Source of the DNA: Phytopseudomonas argentinensis
Lineage (GTDB): Bacteria; Pseudomonadota; Gammaproteobacteria; Pseudomonadales; Pseudomonadaceae
Direction of reading: 5' to 3'
NCBI RefSeq assembly: GCF_900113905.1
Contig: NZ_FORC01000003.1
Span: forward strand, 1-64,000
Length of the DNA: 64,000 nucleotides
The notes under the pieces were generated by a model. It made no database searches. It saw nothing but the letters and a program-made list of their open reading frames with translations, and had not been told where the DNA came from. Shown here one piece after another: positions 17,162 through 27,214 of this stretch (its first letter is position 1; the number at the start of each line of letters is the position of its first letter). A program made the translations under genes and the position numbers.

Positions 17162-17242
17162 GTAGGGTGGATGACGCTTTTTTTCATCCACCAAGGCATC
17201 ACACGGTGGATCGAGCGTGAGCTACGCCCACCGACCACCTAC
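17162..17242. repeat. GTAGGGTGGA inverted repeat, copy 2, between urtD and urtE
   Basis: This stretch begins GTAGGGTGGATGACGC, has a run of seven T and a TCATCCACC block, and ends GAGCTACGCCCACCGACCACC. It is the same family as 5626-5714. It fills almost the whole 103-bp gap between urtD and urtE and stops just before the urtE ribosome site AAAGGA (17245-17250). Confidence 0.72.
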
Positions 17243-17257
17243 GCAAAGGACATCGAC

Positions 17258-17956
17258 ATGCTGCAAGTCCAACAGCTTCACCAGTACTACGGCGGCAGCC
17301 ATATCCTGCGCGGCCTGTCGTTCGACGTGAAGGTCGGCGAAGTCACCTGCCTGCTCGGCCGCAACGGCGTGGGCAAGACCACCCTGCTCAAATGCCTGAT
17401 GGGCCTGCTGCCGGCCAGGGAAGGCAGCGTGCAGTGGGAAGGCAGGACCATCACCGGCTGCAAACCTCATCAACGGGTGCACGCCGGTATCGCCTATGTG
17501 CCCCAGGGCCGGGAAATCTTCGGCCGCCTGACGGTGGAAGAGAACCTGCTGATGGGTCTGTCCCGCTTTCCCGGCAGCCAGGCCAAGGAAGTCCCGCCGT
17601 TCATTTACGAATTGTTCCCGGTGCTGCTGGAAATGAAACAGCGCCGCGGCGGCGACCTGTCCGGCGGCCAGCAGCAACAGCTGGCCATTGGTCGCGCCCT
17701 GGCCAGCCAGCCGCGCCTGCTGATCCTCGACGAGCCCACCGAAGGCATCCAGCCCTCGGTGATCAAGGAAATCGGCGCGGTGATCAGGAAGCTCGCCGCC
17801 CGTGGCGACATGGCCATCCTGCTGGTCGAGCAGTTCTACGACTTCGCCGCCGAACTGGCCGACCAGTACCTGGTGATGAGCCGCGGCGAAATCGTTCAGC
17901 AGGGCCGTGGCGACACCATGGAAGCCGATGGGGTACGTGGGTTGGTGGCGATCTGA
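17258..17956 (+). CDS. urtE: Urea ABC transporter ATPase UrtE
   Basis: An ABC ATPase of 232 residues of the LivF type, the second nucleotide-binding subunit of the urea importer. It has Walker A GRNGVGKTTLLK, the YVPQGREIFGRLTVEENL region, signature LSGGQQQQLAIGRAL, Walker B LLILDEPTEGIQP and H-loop LVEQFYDFA. AAAGGA lies 7 bases before the ATG at 17258. The in-frame start at 17171 lies inside the repeat and is rejected. It completes urtABCDE, although the upstream repeat may uncouple it from urtD. Confidence 0.94.
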   Translation: MLQVQQLHQYYGGSHILRGLSFDVKVGEVTCLLGRNGVGKTTLLKCLMGLLPAREGSVQWEGRTITGCKPHQRVHAGIAYVPQGREIFGRLTVEENLLMGLSRFPGSQAKEVPPFIYELFPVLLEMKQRRGGDLSGGQQQQLAIGRALASQPRLLILDEPTEGIQPSVIKEIGAVIRKLAARGDMAILLVEQFYDFAAELADQYLVMSRGEIVQQGRGDTMEADGVRGLVAI

Positions 17957-18085
17957 GCGGCAAAAGAGCGCAGCTGTATCTACGCGGTGATCGCTTACGC
18001 GGTTATTCTTGCCGTCCGCCACCGCTCAGCCCTCACCTGCGGGCCAACCTGCAGGCGTCCAGGTGGCGATGATCCGCGTCGATGA

Positions 18086-18925
<840 letters not shown>

Positions 18926-18971
18926 TCGATCCGGGGCCGGCCTGCTGGCCCCATCCGACAAGAGACGCACC

Positions 18972-19490
18972 ATGCCTGCCGTTATCCGCGACGCCAACAC
19001 CGATGACCTGCCCGCCCTGCTCGCCATCTACAACGATGCCGTGCTCAATACCACGGCGATCTGGAACGAGCGCCCCGTGGACCTGGTCAACCGCCAGGCC
19101 TGGTTCGACGCGCGCGCCGCCCAGGGCTACCCGATTCTGGTGGCGGTCGACGAGGCGCAGCAGGTGCTGGGCTACGCCTCGTTCGGTGACTGGCGGCCCT
19201 TCGAGGGCTTCTGCAATACTGTCGAGCACTCCGTGTACGTGCGTCATGATACCCGCGGCCAGGGCCTTGGCCCGCGGCTGATGCAGGCGCTGATCGAACG
19301 GGCACGAGAGGTCGGCAAGCATGTGATGGTCGCCGCCATCGAAAGCGGCAACGCTGCCTCGGTACGCCTGCACGAGCGTTTGGGCTTCGCCATCACCGGG
19401 CAGATGCCTCAGGTGGGCTGCAAGTTCGGGCGCTGGTTGGATCTGACCTTTATGCAGCTGATCCTCACGCCTGAGCGCAGCATGCCATGA
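18972..19490 (+). CDS. GNAT acetyltransferase, phosphinothricin/methionine-sulfoximine type
   Basis: A GCN5-related N-acetyltransferase of 172 residues, starting MPAVIRDANTDDLPALLAIYND. The region WNERPVDLVNRQAWFDAR and the acetyl-CoA loop RGQGLGPRLMQALIERA match the PITA/PAT group, which acetylates methionine sulfoximine or phosphinothricin. As I recall, this gene and the next GNAT lie between ureA and ureB in many pseudomonads. Here no urease genes flank it. The stop overlaps the start of the next gene (ATGA). The family is firm; the substrate is inferred from similarity. Confidence 0.85.
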   Translation: MPAVIRDANTDDLPALLAIYNDAVLNTTAIWNERPVDLVNRQAWFDARAAQGYPILVAVDEAQQVLGYASFGDWRPFEGFCNTVEHSVYVRHDTRGQGLGPRLMQALIERAREVGKHVMVAAIESGNAASVRLHERLGFAITGQMPQVGCKFGRWLDLTFMQLILTPERSMP

Positions 19491-20014
19491 CCCTTGGTAT
19501 TCGCCAGCTCGAGGCGGCCAATTTCGACGCCTGTCGCCAGGGCTTGATCAGCCTGCTGATTGACGCCGTGGCCGATGGGGCCTCCGTAGGGTTTCTGGCC
19601 GATATCGACAGCCAGCAGGCCGATGCCTACTTCGCCGAGGTGCACCGGGCGCTGGCCAGCGGTGCCCTGGCGATCTGGGTCGCTGAAGAGGATGGAAGGG
19701 TGCTCGGCTCGGTGCAGCTCAGCCTGTGCCTGAAGCCCAATGGCTTGAATCGCGGTGAAGTGCAGAAGCTGCTGGTGCTGAGCAGCGCCCGCCGCCGCGG
19801 TATCGCCCGGCTGCTGATGGAGCAGCTCGAAGCCCACGCTGAGCAACTGCAACGCGGCCTGCTCTATCTGGACACCGAAGCCGGCAGCGAGGCCGAACAC
19901 CTCTATCGCGCCTTGGGCTACACCTGTATCGGCGGCCTGCCCGATTACGCCTGCGGGCCAGGTGGCCAGTACCGGGCTAACGCCATCTACTACAAGACCC
20001 TGTTGCGCCCCTAG
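19487..20014 (+). CDS. GNAT family N-acetyltransferase
   Basis: A second acetyltransferase of 175 residues, coupled to the previous one by a 4-base overlap. Acetyl-CoA binding is seen in KLLVLSSARRRGIARLLMEQLE, the Arg-x-x-Gly-Ile/x-Ala pattern. A C-terminal TEAGSEAEHLYRALGYTCIG segment is typical of GNATs that lie beside urease genes. The acceptor substrate cannot be predicted. Its TAG stop overlaps the stop of the convergent zinc-finger gene within the four bases CTAG. Confidence 0.82.
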   Translation: MTLGIRQLEAANFDACRQGLISLLIDAVADGASVGFLADIDSQQADAYFAEVHRALASGALAIWVAEEDGRVLGSVQLSLCLKPNGLNRGEVQKLLVLSSARRRGIARLLMEQLEAHAEQLQRGLLYLDTEAGSEAEHLYRALGYTCIGGLPDYACGPGGQYRANAIYYKTLLRP

Positions 20015-20277
20015 CGCAGCTGGCTGTCCTTGCTGCCACGCCGGTTGAAACCACCGGCCTTGGCCTGCTCACGGTCTTCCTGCGCCTGGCAGTTGACGCA
20101 CAGCCGCACGCCTGGGACCGCCTGCCGCCGCGCCTCGGGAATCGGCGCATCGCATTCTTCGCAGTGGGTCAGGCTCTCGCCCTTGGGCAGTTGACTGCGT
20201 GCACGCTGCACGGCGTCTTCGATGGTGCTGTCGATCTGTTCCTGCACGGCGCCGTCTTGCGCCCAACCGGTGGCCAT
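20011..20277 (-). CDS. DksA/TraR-type zinc finger protein (YbiI-like)
   Basis: A small 88-residue protein of the DksA/TraR family. The Cys4 zinc finger is visible: CEEC at about 38-41 and CVNC at about 59-62. The N-terminal part (IDSTIEDAVQRARSQLP) is too short for the long coiled coil of DksA, so it resembles E. coli YbiI rather than a full secondary-channel regulator. GGGAG lies 7 bases before the ATG. It converges on the GNAT gene with overlapping stop codons. Its role is unknown. Confidence 0.82.
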   Translation of the reverse strand: MATGWAQDGAVQEQIDSTIEDAVQRARSQLPKGESLTHCEECDAPIPEARRQAVPGVRLCVNCQAQEDREQAKAGGFNRRGSKDSQLR

Positions 20278-20538
20278 AGCATTCTCCCAAGTGAGCGGGC
20301 TGTCGAAATCCGCTGCAATGCCGCGAAAAACAGGCGATAAGCGTGATTCACGCGTTGCAGGGGACTTTTTACTTGGACTCGCATCCGAGCCTATTCAACG
20401 CAGCAGTTTTTCAACAAGCTGATGGTGATGCTGACTCGAAGATAGGAGCCTGAGGCGGGGCTTGGCAAGGGGCAGCCGACGGCGGACGAATCGGCTCGCG
20501 TTGCGCGGCCGCTGTCCGGCGTGGCAGGTGAAGCGAGG

Positions 20539-21411
20539 TTATTCCTTGACGTTCATGAACTCATCGGCCCAGGCCACGTAGTCTTCGGGTTGGGTGTATT
20601 TCTGCGACAGCTCGGAGGCGCTGAGATCACTGCCGACCGCGTTGCGCTGCTCGCGCAGGCAGTCGTAGGTGGCCTTGATAGCGGCGAAGTAGGCGGCATG
20701 GCCGTTGACCACGATGCGTACACCCAGCTTGGCGAGGCGCTCGTTGTCGCGCAGCTTGGGGTTGCCGTAGGTCACCAGCATCAGCGGCACGCTGAGGTGC
20801 TCGGCAATCTTCTCCAGATGCTCGAAATCCTCGACACCGACCATGCAGATGGCATCGGCACCGGCCTTCTGATAGGCCACGGTACGCTTGATTACCTCAT
20901 CGACGCTGAGCACCCCGGCGTTGGTGCGGGCGATGATCGCCAGGTCCGGGTCGACCCGCGCCTCCAGGGCCGCACGTACCTTGCCGACGCCTTCGGCGAT
21001 GCTGATCAGGTCGGTCGACTTGCGGTTGAATTGGGCCGGCAGCAGGGTATCTTCGATGGTCAGCGCGGAGATCCCGGCGCGCTCCAGCTCGACCACGGTG
21101 CGCATCACGTTCAGGGCGTTGCCATAGCCATGGTCGGCGTCGGCGATCACCGGCAGGCGGGATACACGATGGATGCGGGTGGCCTGCTCGACGAACTCGC
21201 TCAGGGTGATCAGGGCGAAATCCGGTGCGGCCAGTACCTGTAGCGAGGCCACCGAGCCGCCGAGAATGCCGACTTCGAAACCGAGGTCACCGGCGATGCG
21301 CGCGGACATCGGGTCGAACACCGAGGCGGTGTGGTAGCAGGCACCAGAAGCCAGCAGGGTGCGAAAGGCACGCCGCAGTTCATGGTGGGAAGCACGTTGC
21401 ATGTTGGTCAT
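20539..21411 (-). CDS. Oxaloacetate decarboxylase, PEP mutase/isocitrate lyase superfamily
   Basis: A 290-residue (beta/alpha)8 enzyme close, as I remember it, to P. aeruginosa PA4872, which decarboxylates oxaloacetate. Visible motifs are [53 protein letters not shown] with metal-binding Asp residues, and [10 protein letters not shown]. The Cys-containing loop of isocitrate lyase is absent. I prefer the ATG at 21411 ([13 protein letters not shown]), which has GGA 8 bases upstream; 21417 and 21402 are alternatives. A gap of 261 bases separates it from the zinc-finger gene, with no feature I can identify. Confidence 0.85.
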   Translation of the reverse strand: MTNMQRASHHELRRAFRTLLASGACYHTASVFDPMSARIAGDLGFEVGILGGSVASLQVLAAPDFALITLSEFVEQATRIHRVSRLPVIADADHGYGNALNVMRTVVELERAGISALTIEDTLLPAQFNRKSTDLISIAEGVGKVRAALEARVDPDLAIIARTNAGVLSVDEVIKRTVAYQKAGADAICMVGVEDFEHLEKIAEHLSVPLMLVTYGNPKLRDNERLAKLGVRIVVNGHAAYFAAIKATYDCLREQRNAVGSDLSASELSQKYTQPEDYVAWADEFMNVKE

Positions 21412-21580
21412 AGGCATTGTCCAAACGTCAAATAAATCGAGTGCCCGACGGCCTTGTCCCTGCCATCTGAAGCGAATTCTTGTGGCGTGCTGCGTCCGAT
21501 GGGCCAGTTGCCGGCAGCTGCGCAGCTGCCGCGCTCATAAACGGCCTTGAAACCAGCTTCGCAGCAAATTTCCCGCCAAC

Positions 21581-22333
21581 TCAGCGCGGGGCCTGGGGTG
21601 GCTCTACATCAGGCAGCCATTGGCGGAAAATCGCCGAAAAACTGCCATCTCGGCGCATTTCCGCCAGTTCCTTCTGCCAAGCGGCAACGATCGCCGGGTC
21701 GGTATCACGTGAAAACGCGATGTAATACGACGACTCCATGAACACCATCTGCGGCTGCACGTCAGCCGGCTCCAGCCCTGCCGGGGCGAGCATGTCGCGC
21801 AGCAGGATGTCCTCGAGCAGGATCAGGTTGCCGCGGCCATGGGCGAACAAGGTGACCATGGTCTGCGGCGAAGGCACGCCATATAGGTTCTGCAGTCCCT
21901 TGGCCTGCAGCGCCTCGTAGCTGTACCACTGCTTGGGCACGGCCAACGGGCCGCTGGCCGCGACATCGGCGAGGCTATCGACCTGCATGCCACGGGATTT
22001 CAGCGAATAGAAGCGAACCTTGCCATGCAGGATCGGCCCGACCCACTGGAAGCGCTGTTCACGCTCGGGCGTGCGCACCATGGCGAACAGCGCCACATCC
22101 GGCCCACGCTGGGCCAGGGTGTAGGCGCGGGTCCAGGGCATCATCTCGATCTGCGCGTGGGCGCCGGTTCTGGCGATCAGCTCACGCACCACATCGACAC
22201 CAAAGCCGCGCAGTTCACCCTCTTCCATGAAGGCGGTAGGCGGCCCCGGCTCGGTGAGGATGCGCAGTTCGGCGTTCGCGCGCAGGCACAGCAGCGCGAC
22301 AAACAGCACACCCCAGCAACGCAACGGGCCCAT
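21581..22333 (-). CDS. Periplasmic solute-binding protein (SBP_bac_3 family), orphan
   Basis: A 250-residue family-3 solute-binding protein with a signal peptide (residues 1-21, ending near LRANAE). The mature domain runs from LRILTEPGPPTAFMEEGELRG to the end. The ligand-loop region GFGVDVVRELIARTGAHAQIEM is typical. No permease or ATPase gene is adjacent, so it is either an orphan binding protein or a non-transport sensor-like protein, as is common for this group in pseudomonads. GGGGA lies about 7 bases before the ATG. The ligand is unknown. Confidence 0.8.
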   Translation of the reverse strand: MGPLRCWGVLFVALLCLRANAELRILTEPGPPTAFMEEGELRGFGVDVVRELIARTGAHAQIEMMPWTRAYTLAQRGPDVALFAMVRTPEREQRFQWVGPILHGKVRFYSLKSRGMQVDSLADVAASGPLAVPKQWYSYEALQAKGLQNLYGVPSPQTMVTLFAHGRGNLILLEDILLRDMLAPAGLEPADVQPQMVFMESSYYIAFSRDTDPAIVAAWQKELAEMRRDGSFSAIFRQWLPDVEPPQAPR

Positions 22334-22613
22334 CTGGCCATCCCCATGAACGCGTGAACAGAATCAGCTACCGGGCAGCAGGTCGGCACCGGTGGGTCGT
22401 CGACACTCACCTTGCAGCTAAAGCTGGCAATTTTACCCCAGTGGCTGGCCAATTTCAGCAAGCAGCCGTGCAAAGCCGGCTACAGGCTGGCAGGTCATCC
22501 ATGCCCGTCGGCGGCTTGCCCGAAGGACTTTGTGGCGATTGCCGCGACAATCGGGCTGGCGCCAGCGCCTCAGGCAGGCGATCATCGGCGCTCGCCCACC
22601 AACGCGCATCGAC

Positions 22614-23342
22614 ATGACCGACACCACGCAAACGCCCGCCGCACCGCACAAGCCCCGTCCGTTCATCGACCTGCTGATCAGCATCGTGATCCCTTCGCTG
22701 ATTCTCATGAAGCTCAGTGGCGAAGCACGCCTGGGCCCGGATGGCGCACTGGTGCTGGCCCTGGCATTCCCACTGGGCTGGGGCGCCTTCGAGCTGGTCA
22801 AGTACCGCAAATTCAACTTCGTCGCCCTGCTCGGCCTGGTCAGCGTAATCCTCACCGGCGGCATCGGCCTGCTGCACCTGGACAACCAGTGGCTGGCGGT
22901 CAAGGAGGCGGCGATTCCCGGGCTGATCGGCATCGCCGTGCTGGTGTCGACGCGTACCCGCTACCCGTTGATCCGTACCCTGCTGTTCAACAAGACGGTG
23001 CTCAACGTCGACAAGATCCATGACCGCCTGGAGCAGGGCGGCCACACCCAGCGCTTCGAAGCGCGCCTGCTGCGCGCCACCTACCTGCTCAGCGGCACCT
23101 TCTTCTTCTCCTCGGCGATGAACTACGTGCTGGCCAAGTGGATCGTCACCAGCCCGGCCGGCAGCGAGGCGTTCAACGACGAGCTGGGGCGCATGACCCT
23201 GCTCAGCTACCCGATGATCGCCATCCCTTCGATGATCATGCTGATGGCCATCTTCTACTACCTGTGGCGTACCATCCACGATCTCACCGGGCTCAAGCTG
23301 GAGGAGATCATGGCCAACGCCGAAGCGGACAAGAAACCCTGA
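22614..23342 (+). CDS. VC0807-family integral membrane protein
   Basis: A 242-residue inner-membrane protein with about six hydrophobic segments, from FIDLLISIVIPSLILMKL to AIPSMIMLMAIFYYLWRTI. The overall pattern matches the uncharacterised VC0807 family, sometimes annotated as septation-protein-A-like. The start at 22614 (MTDTTQTPAAPHKP) follows a region with no clear ribosome site. The next gene begins 12 bases after the stop, so the two are probably co-transcribed. Function unknown. Confidence 0.72.
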   Translation: MTDTTQTPAAPHKPRPFIDLLISIVIPSLILMKLSGEARLGPDGALVLALAFPLGWGAFELVKYRKFNFVALLGLVSVILTGGIGLLHLDNQWLAVKEAAIPGLIGIAVLVSTRTRYPLIRTLLFNKTVLNVDKIHDRLEQGGHTQRFEARLLRATYLLSGTFFFSSAMNYVLAKWIVTSPAGSEAFNDELGRMTLLSYPMIAIPSMIMLMAIFYYLWRTIHDLTGLKLEEIMANAEADKKP

Positions 23343-23354
23343 CCGTCCATCGTC

Positions 23355-23795
23355 TTGCCGGACATCTACGCCTACCTGGGTCTGTTCAGCGCCGCACTCG
23401 CGGCGGCGACCCTGCTGCCATTGCAGTCCGAAGCACTGCTGGTGGCGCTGCTGCTCGGCGGCGCACAGCCAGCCTGGGCGCTGGTACTGGTTGCCAGCCT
23501 GGGCAATGTGCTGGGCTCGCTGGTCAACTGGTGGCTTGGCCGCTATCTGCAGCGCTTTCGCGGCCGGCGCTGGTTTCCGGTCAGTGACCGACGCCTGCGG
23601 CAGGCGCAACACTGGTATGGTCGTTATGGGCGCTGGTCGCTGCTGTTGAGCTGGCTACCGGTGATCGGCGATCCGCTGACCCTGGTCGCCGGTATCATGC
23701 GCGAGCCACTGTGGCGCTTCGCGCTTATCGTCAGCCTCGCGAAAACCCTGCGCTATACCGTGCTGGCCGCAGCCACGCTGGGTTTGGGGCTGTAA
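23355..23795 (+). CDS. YqaA/DedA-like small membrane protein
   Basis: A 146-residue membrane protein that starts with TTG at 23355 (MPDIYAYLGLFSAALAAATL). It has three to four hydrophobic segments, a central GNVLGSLVNWWLGRYLQRFRG motif and a later WYGRYGRWSLLLSWLPVIGDPLTLVAG motif. These are the conserved features of the YqaA branch of the DedA/SNARE-associated (VTT) family. DedA proteins are linked to lipid scrambling and membrane homeostasis. It is probably in an operon with the preceding gene. Confidence 0.82.
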   Translation: MPDIYAYLGLFSAALAAATLLPLQSEALLVALLLGGAQPAWALVLVASLGNVLGSLVNWWLGRYLQRFRGRRWFPVSDRRLRQAQHWYGRYGRWSLLLSWLPVIGDPLTLVAGIMREPLWRFALIVSLAKTLRYTVLAAATLGLGL

Positions 23796-23985
23796 AAAGA
23801 CACACGCGGTAACGGCCTGAAAAACGGTGCCAGTTGAGCAACCGGCCCGCCTCCGGGATACTGCGCACCCTGTACACCCACAACCCGCCGGGTCATACCC
23901 GAGGGAAAGGTTCTGAACAATGGGTGCGCCAGCCTATCGAATGCACAATCGACTGTCCGCAAAGACGTGAAACAGGGGATCGCCG

Positions 23986-24960
23986 TTGCAAGGTACCAAG
24001 CCCGCGATGAAACGCAGTGACCTGATCTGGACGCTGATCGGGTTGTGCGCCGTGGTCGCGTCCTGCTTTCTGCTCTATCGCGAAGTGCGCAACATTTCCC
24101 TCGACGAGATCGCCGGCAGCCTCAAGGCCATCCCGCACCTGAACTGGATGCTCGCCGCCACCGCCACCCTGGGCGCCTACTCGGCGCTGGCCTGGTACGA
24201 CCGCATCGCTGTCGCGCACCTGGGCAAGAAGATCTCCTGGCGCTTTATCACCCTGTGCTCCTTCACCACCTATGCCCTGGCCCACAACATCGGCGCCTCG
24301 GTGTTCTCCGGCGCCGTGGTGCGCTACCGCGCCTACCGCACCAAGGGCCTGACGCCCCATGAAATCGGTATCCTGATCGTCTTCTGCTCCTTTACCTTCG
24401 CCCTCGGCACCCTGCTGGCCAGCGGCTGCGTGCTGGTGCTGCAACCGGATCTGATCCATCGCGTGCTGGACGTCACGCCGCTGGTCTCGGTCGCCGTAGG
24501 CGGCTTCCTGCTGCTGTTGGTGGGCCTCTACGTGCTCGGTTCGTGGCTGCAGTTCAAGCCTTGGACCTTCGGTAAGCTGCACGTCGAGTATCCCCGTCTG
24601 CCCATCGTTGGCCGCCAGTTGCTGGCCGGCCCCCTGGAGCTGGCCTGCGCAGCGGCGATCATCTACTTCGCTCTGCCCGAAGCCTACAACCCCGGCTACA
24701 TGGTGGTGCTTGGCGTGTTCCTGGCGTCCTTCTCCCTGGCCCTGCTGTCCCACGCGCCAGGCGGTCTGGGCGTACTGGAAGTCAGCTTCCTGGCGGCCCT
24801 GCCGGAGATTCCGGCGCCGGACGTGCTGGCAGCGCTGATCGTGTTCCGCGGCTTCTACCTGCTGCTGCCATTCGCGCTTTCGCTGCTTGTCGTGCTGGGC
24901 TTCGAGTGGGGCCAATGGCGCATCCGCCGCGGCGGCGTGCAAAATCCGCCTCTGCCCTGA
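23986..24960 (+). CDS. UPF0104 / LPG synthase TM-domain-like membrane protein
   Basis: A 324-residue polytopic membrane protein with about eight segments, related to the transmembrane flippase-like half of lysylphosphatidylglycerol synthase (YbhN/UPF0104). No soluble synthase domain is attached. The central LCSFTTYALAHNIGASVFSGAVVRYR and the later LLSHAPGGLGVLEVSFLAAL are the conserved family motifs. The TTG at 23986 has AGGGGA 6 bases upstream and is my preferred start. ATG 24007 (MKRSDLIWTLIG) is the alternative and has no good ribosome site. Function is uncertain. Confidence 0.8.
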   Translation: MQGTKPAMKRSDLIWTLIGLCAVVASCFLLYREVRNISLDEIAGSLKAIPHLNWMLAATATLGAYSALAWYDRIAVAHLGKKISWRFITLCSFTTYALAHNIGASVFSGAVVRYRAYRTKGLTPHEIGILIVFCSFTFALGTLLASGCVLVLQPDLIHRVLDVTPLVSVAVGGFLLLLVGLYVLGSWLQFKPWTFGKLHVEYPRLPIVGRQLLAGPLELACAAAIIYFALPEAYNPGYMVVLGVFLASFSLALLSHAPGGLGVLEVSFLAALPEIPAPDVLAALIVFRGFYLLLPFALSLLVVLGFEWGQWRIRRGGVQNPPLP

Positions 24961-25027
24961 CGAAGCGCCAGCACTGCCCGATCATTTCGCCTAGAATGCG
25001 CGGCCGTTTTTTCAGGAGCCGCGCGTC

Positions 25028-26293
25028 ATGTCCCTTTCCACACCTGCCCGCGCCTGCGGTATCGACTTCGGCACCTCCAACTCCACCGTTGGCTGGCTTC
25101 GCCCCGGCGGCGAAACGCTGATCCCGCTGGAAGACGGCAAGATCACCCTGCCCTCCGTGGTGTTCTTCAACCTCGAAGAGCGCCGCCCGGTGTACGGCCG
25201 CCTGGCCCTGCACGAATACCTGGAAGGCTACGAAGGCCGCCTGATGCGGTCGCTCAAGAGCCTGCTGGGTTCCAAGCTGCTGAAGAGCGAAACCGCGGTG
25301 ATGGGCAGCGCCCTGCCGTTCAAGGATCTGCTCGGTTTCTTTATCGGCGAGCTTAAAAAACGCGCCGAGGCGGTGGCCGAGCGGCCATTCGAGGCCGTGG
25401 TGCTGGGGCGCCCGGTGTTCTTCGTGGACGACGACCCGTTGGCCGACCAGGAAGCCGAGAACACCCTGATCACCGTGGCCCAGAAGCTTGGCTTCAAGGA
25501 TGTGTCGTTCCAGTACGAGCCGATCGCCGCGGCCTTCGATTACGAATCCACCATCGAGCGGGAAGAGCTGGTGCTGATCGTCGATATCGGGGGTGGTACC
25601 TCGGACTTCTCCCTGGTGCGCCTGGCGCCCGAGCGCCGCCAACAGGCCGAGCGCCAAGACGACATCCTGGCCACCGGCGGCGTGCATATCGGCGGCACCG
25701 ACTTCGACAAGCAGCTCTCGCTGGCCGGGGTGATGCCGCTGTTCGGCTATGGCAGCCGGATGAAGAGCGACGCACCGATGCCGACCAGCATGCACCTCAA
25801 CCTGGCCACCTGGCACACCATCAACATGGTCTATTCAGCGGCCTCGCAGCGGGCGCTGCAGAGCATGCGCTACGACATCCTCGACCCGACCGGCATCGAC
25901 CGCCTGTTCAAGCTGATCGAACAACGAGCCGGCCACTGGGTGGCCATGCAGGTGGAGGACAGCAAGATTGCCCTCACCGAACACCAGCAGCACCCCATCG
26001 ACCTGCAGCGCATCGAGGCCGGCCTGGTCGCCGAGCTGACCCGGGGCTTGCTCGAAGACAGCATCGCACCGCTGCTCGAACGTATCCGCAGCAGCGTCGC
26101 TGCGCTGCTCGCTGATGCGGGCGTGGGCCTGGAGCAGGTCGACACTGTGTTCTTCACTGGCGGCTCCAGCGGCGTGCCGGCCCTGCGCCAGAGCGTGGCG
26201 GCGCTGCTGCCCAACGCCCGGCACGTGGAAGGCAACACCTTCGGCAGCATCGGCAGCGGCCTGGCCATCGAGGCGAAGAAACGTTACGGCTGA
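25028..26293 (+). CDS. yegD: Hsp70-family protein YegD
   Basis: A 421-residue actin/Hsp70-fold ATPase lacking the usual C-terminal substrate-binding domain, as in E. coli YegD. Phosphate-binding motif 1 is GIDFGTSNSTVGW near residue 12, motif 2 is LIVDIGGGTSDFSLV, and the adenosine motif is FFTGGSSGVPALRQ. AGGAG lies 9 bases before the ATG. No J-domain or GrpE gene is adjacent. Its chaperone role is not established. Confidence 0.88.
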   Translation: MSLSTPARACGIDFGTSNSTVGWLRPGGETLIPLEDGKITLPSVVFFNLEERRPVYGRLALHEYLEGYEGRLMRSLKSLLGSKLLKSETAVMGSALPFKDLLGFFIGELKKRAEAVAERPFEAVVLGRPVFFVDDDPLADQEAENTLITVAQKLGFKDVSFQYEPIAAAFDYESTIEREELVLIVDIGGGTSDFSLVRLAPERRQQAERQDDILATGGVHIGGTDFDKQLSLAGVMPLFGYGSRMKSDAPMPTSMHLNLATWHTINMVYSAASQRALQSMRYDILDPTGIDRLFKLIEQRAGHWVAMQVEDSKIALTEHQQHPIDLQRIEAGLVAELTRGLLEDSIAPLLERIRSSVAALLADAGVGLEQVDTVFFTGGSSGVPALRQSVAALLPNARHVEGNTFGSIGSGLAIEAKKRYG

Positions 26294-26371
26294 CACAGGT
26301 CAGCGACGTGGCGGCACCGGTGAGGGTGGAATGCTTTATATTTCCATCCTCACCTCCAGGGAATGGTTGCC

Positions 26372-27106
26372 ATGCACACGCTCGAACGTATCTACCCACT
26401 GAAGATGGATGAGCGCCTGGCCGCCGACCAGGCGACCCTGGAACTGCACCTGCAGCGTTACCAGTTCGCCAGCCGCTCGCTGCAGGGCCAGCGCGTGCTC
26501 GATATGGCCTGCGGGTGCGGCTACGGCAGTGCGTTGCTGGCCGAACAGCACCCGGACAAACAGATCACCGGGATCGATATCGACCCCGAGGCGATTGCCT
26601 ACGCCCAGGCGAACTATCAGAAGGCCAACCTGCGCTACCTGTGCGCGAACGCGGAGACCTTCGCTGACGGCGCCGGCTTCGACAGCATCGTCAGCCTGGA
26701 AACCATCGAACACCTGCCAAGCCCACAGCGGCTGATCGAGAACTATGCGCGGCTGCTGGCCAAAAACGGCGTGATCGTCGCCTCGGTGCCGACCACCCCG
26801 ACCCTGGACGGCAACCCCCACCACCTTCACGATTTCAGCCCGCGCAGCTTCTTCGCGCTGTTTCGCCGCCATGGCCTGCAGTCAGGCGAACGCTTCGAGC
26901 AGATCCAGCGCTGGGAATTTTCCGGGTTATTCAAGAAGTCGAAGCAAACCGCACGCGAGCACCGCTCCGAGGGCGTCGGCAACGCCGTGCTGGCGTACTA
27001 CCGCCGGCACCCGCTGTACCTGCTCAAGCGCCTTTTGGCGATCCTGCGCTACGGCCCTAGCAATCGCTACCTGACCTGCAGGTTCAGCGAAAACACAGGC
27101 CCGTGA
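26372..27106 (+). CDS. Class I SAM-dependent methyltransferase
   Basis: A 244-residue methyltransferase. Motif I is VLDMACGCGYGSALLAEQ, the acidic residue after strand 2 is in ITGIDIDPEAIAYA, and SIVSLETIEHLPSPQRLIENYARLL follows. The region resembles the UbiG/Methyltransf_11-23 group. AGGGAA lies 8 bases before the ATG at 26372 (MHTLERIYPL). Its target is unknown; nearby YegD and hslVU do not indicate one. A C-terminal basic stretch (YYRRHPLYLLKRLLAILRYG) may associate with the membrane. Confidence 0.8.
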   Translation: MHTLERIYPLKMDERLAADQATLELHLQRYQFASRSLQGQRVLDMACGCGYGSALLAEQHPDKQITGIDIDPEAIAYAQANYQKANLRYLCANAETFADGAGFDSIVSLETIEHLPSPQRLIENYARLLAKNGVIVASVPTTPTLDGNPHHLHDFSPRSFFALFRRHGLQSGERFEQIQRWEFSGLFKKSKQTAREHRSEGVGNAVLAYYRRHPLYLLKRLLAILRYGPSNRYLTCRFSENTGP

Positions 27107-27214
27107 GCGGAACGCACCACCAGCTTCTCTGTGCAATTACCGGGCGCTGTCGCCGCTTGCACCCATGGAGCAGCCCCGGCTGATCCGCTACTTTCCCCGG
27201 CGTCGTGGCCATGG

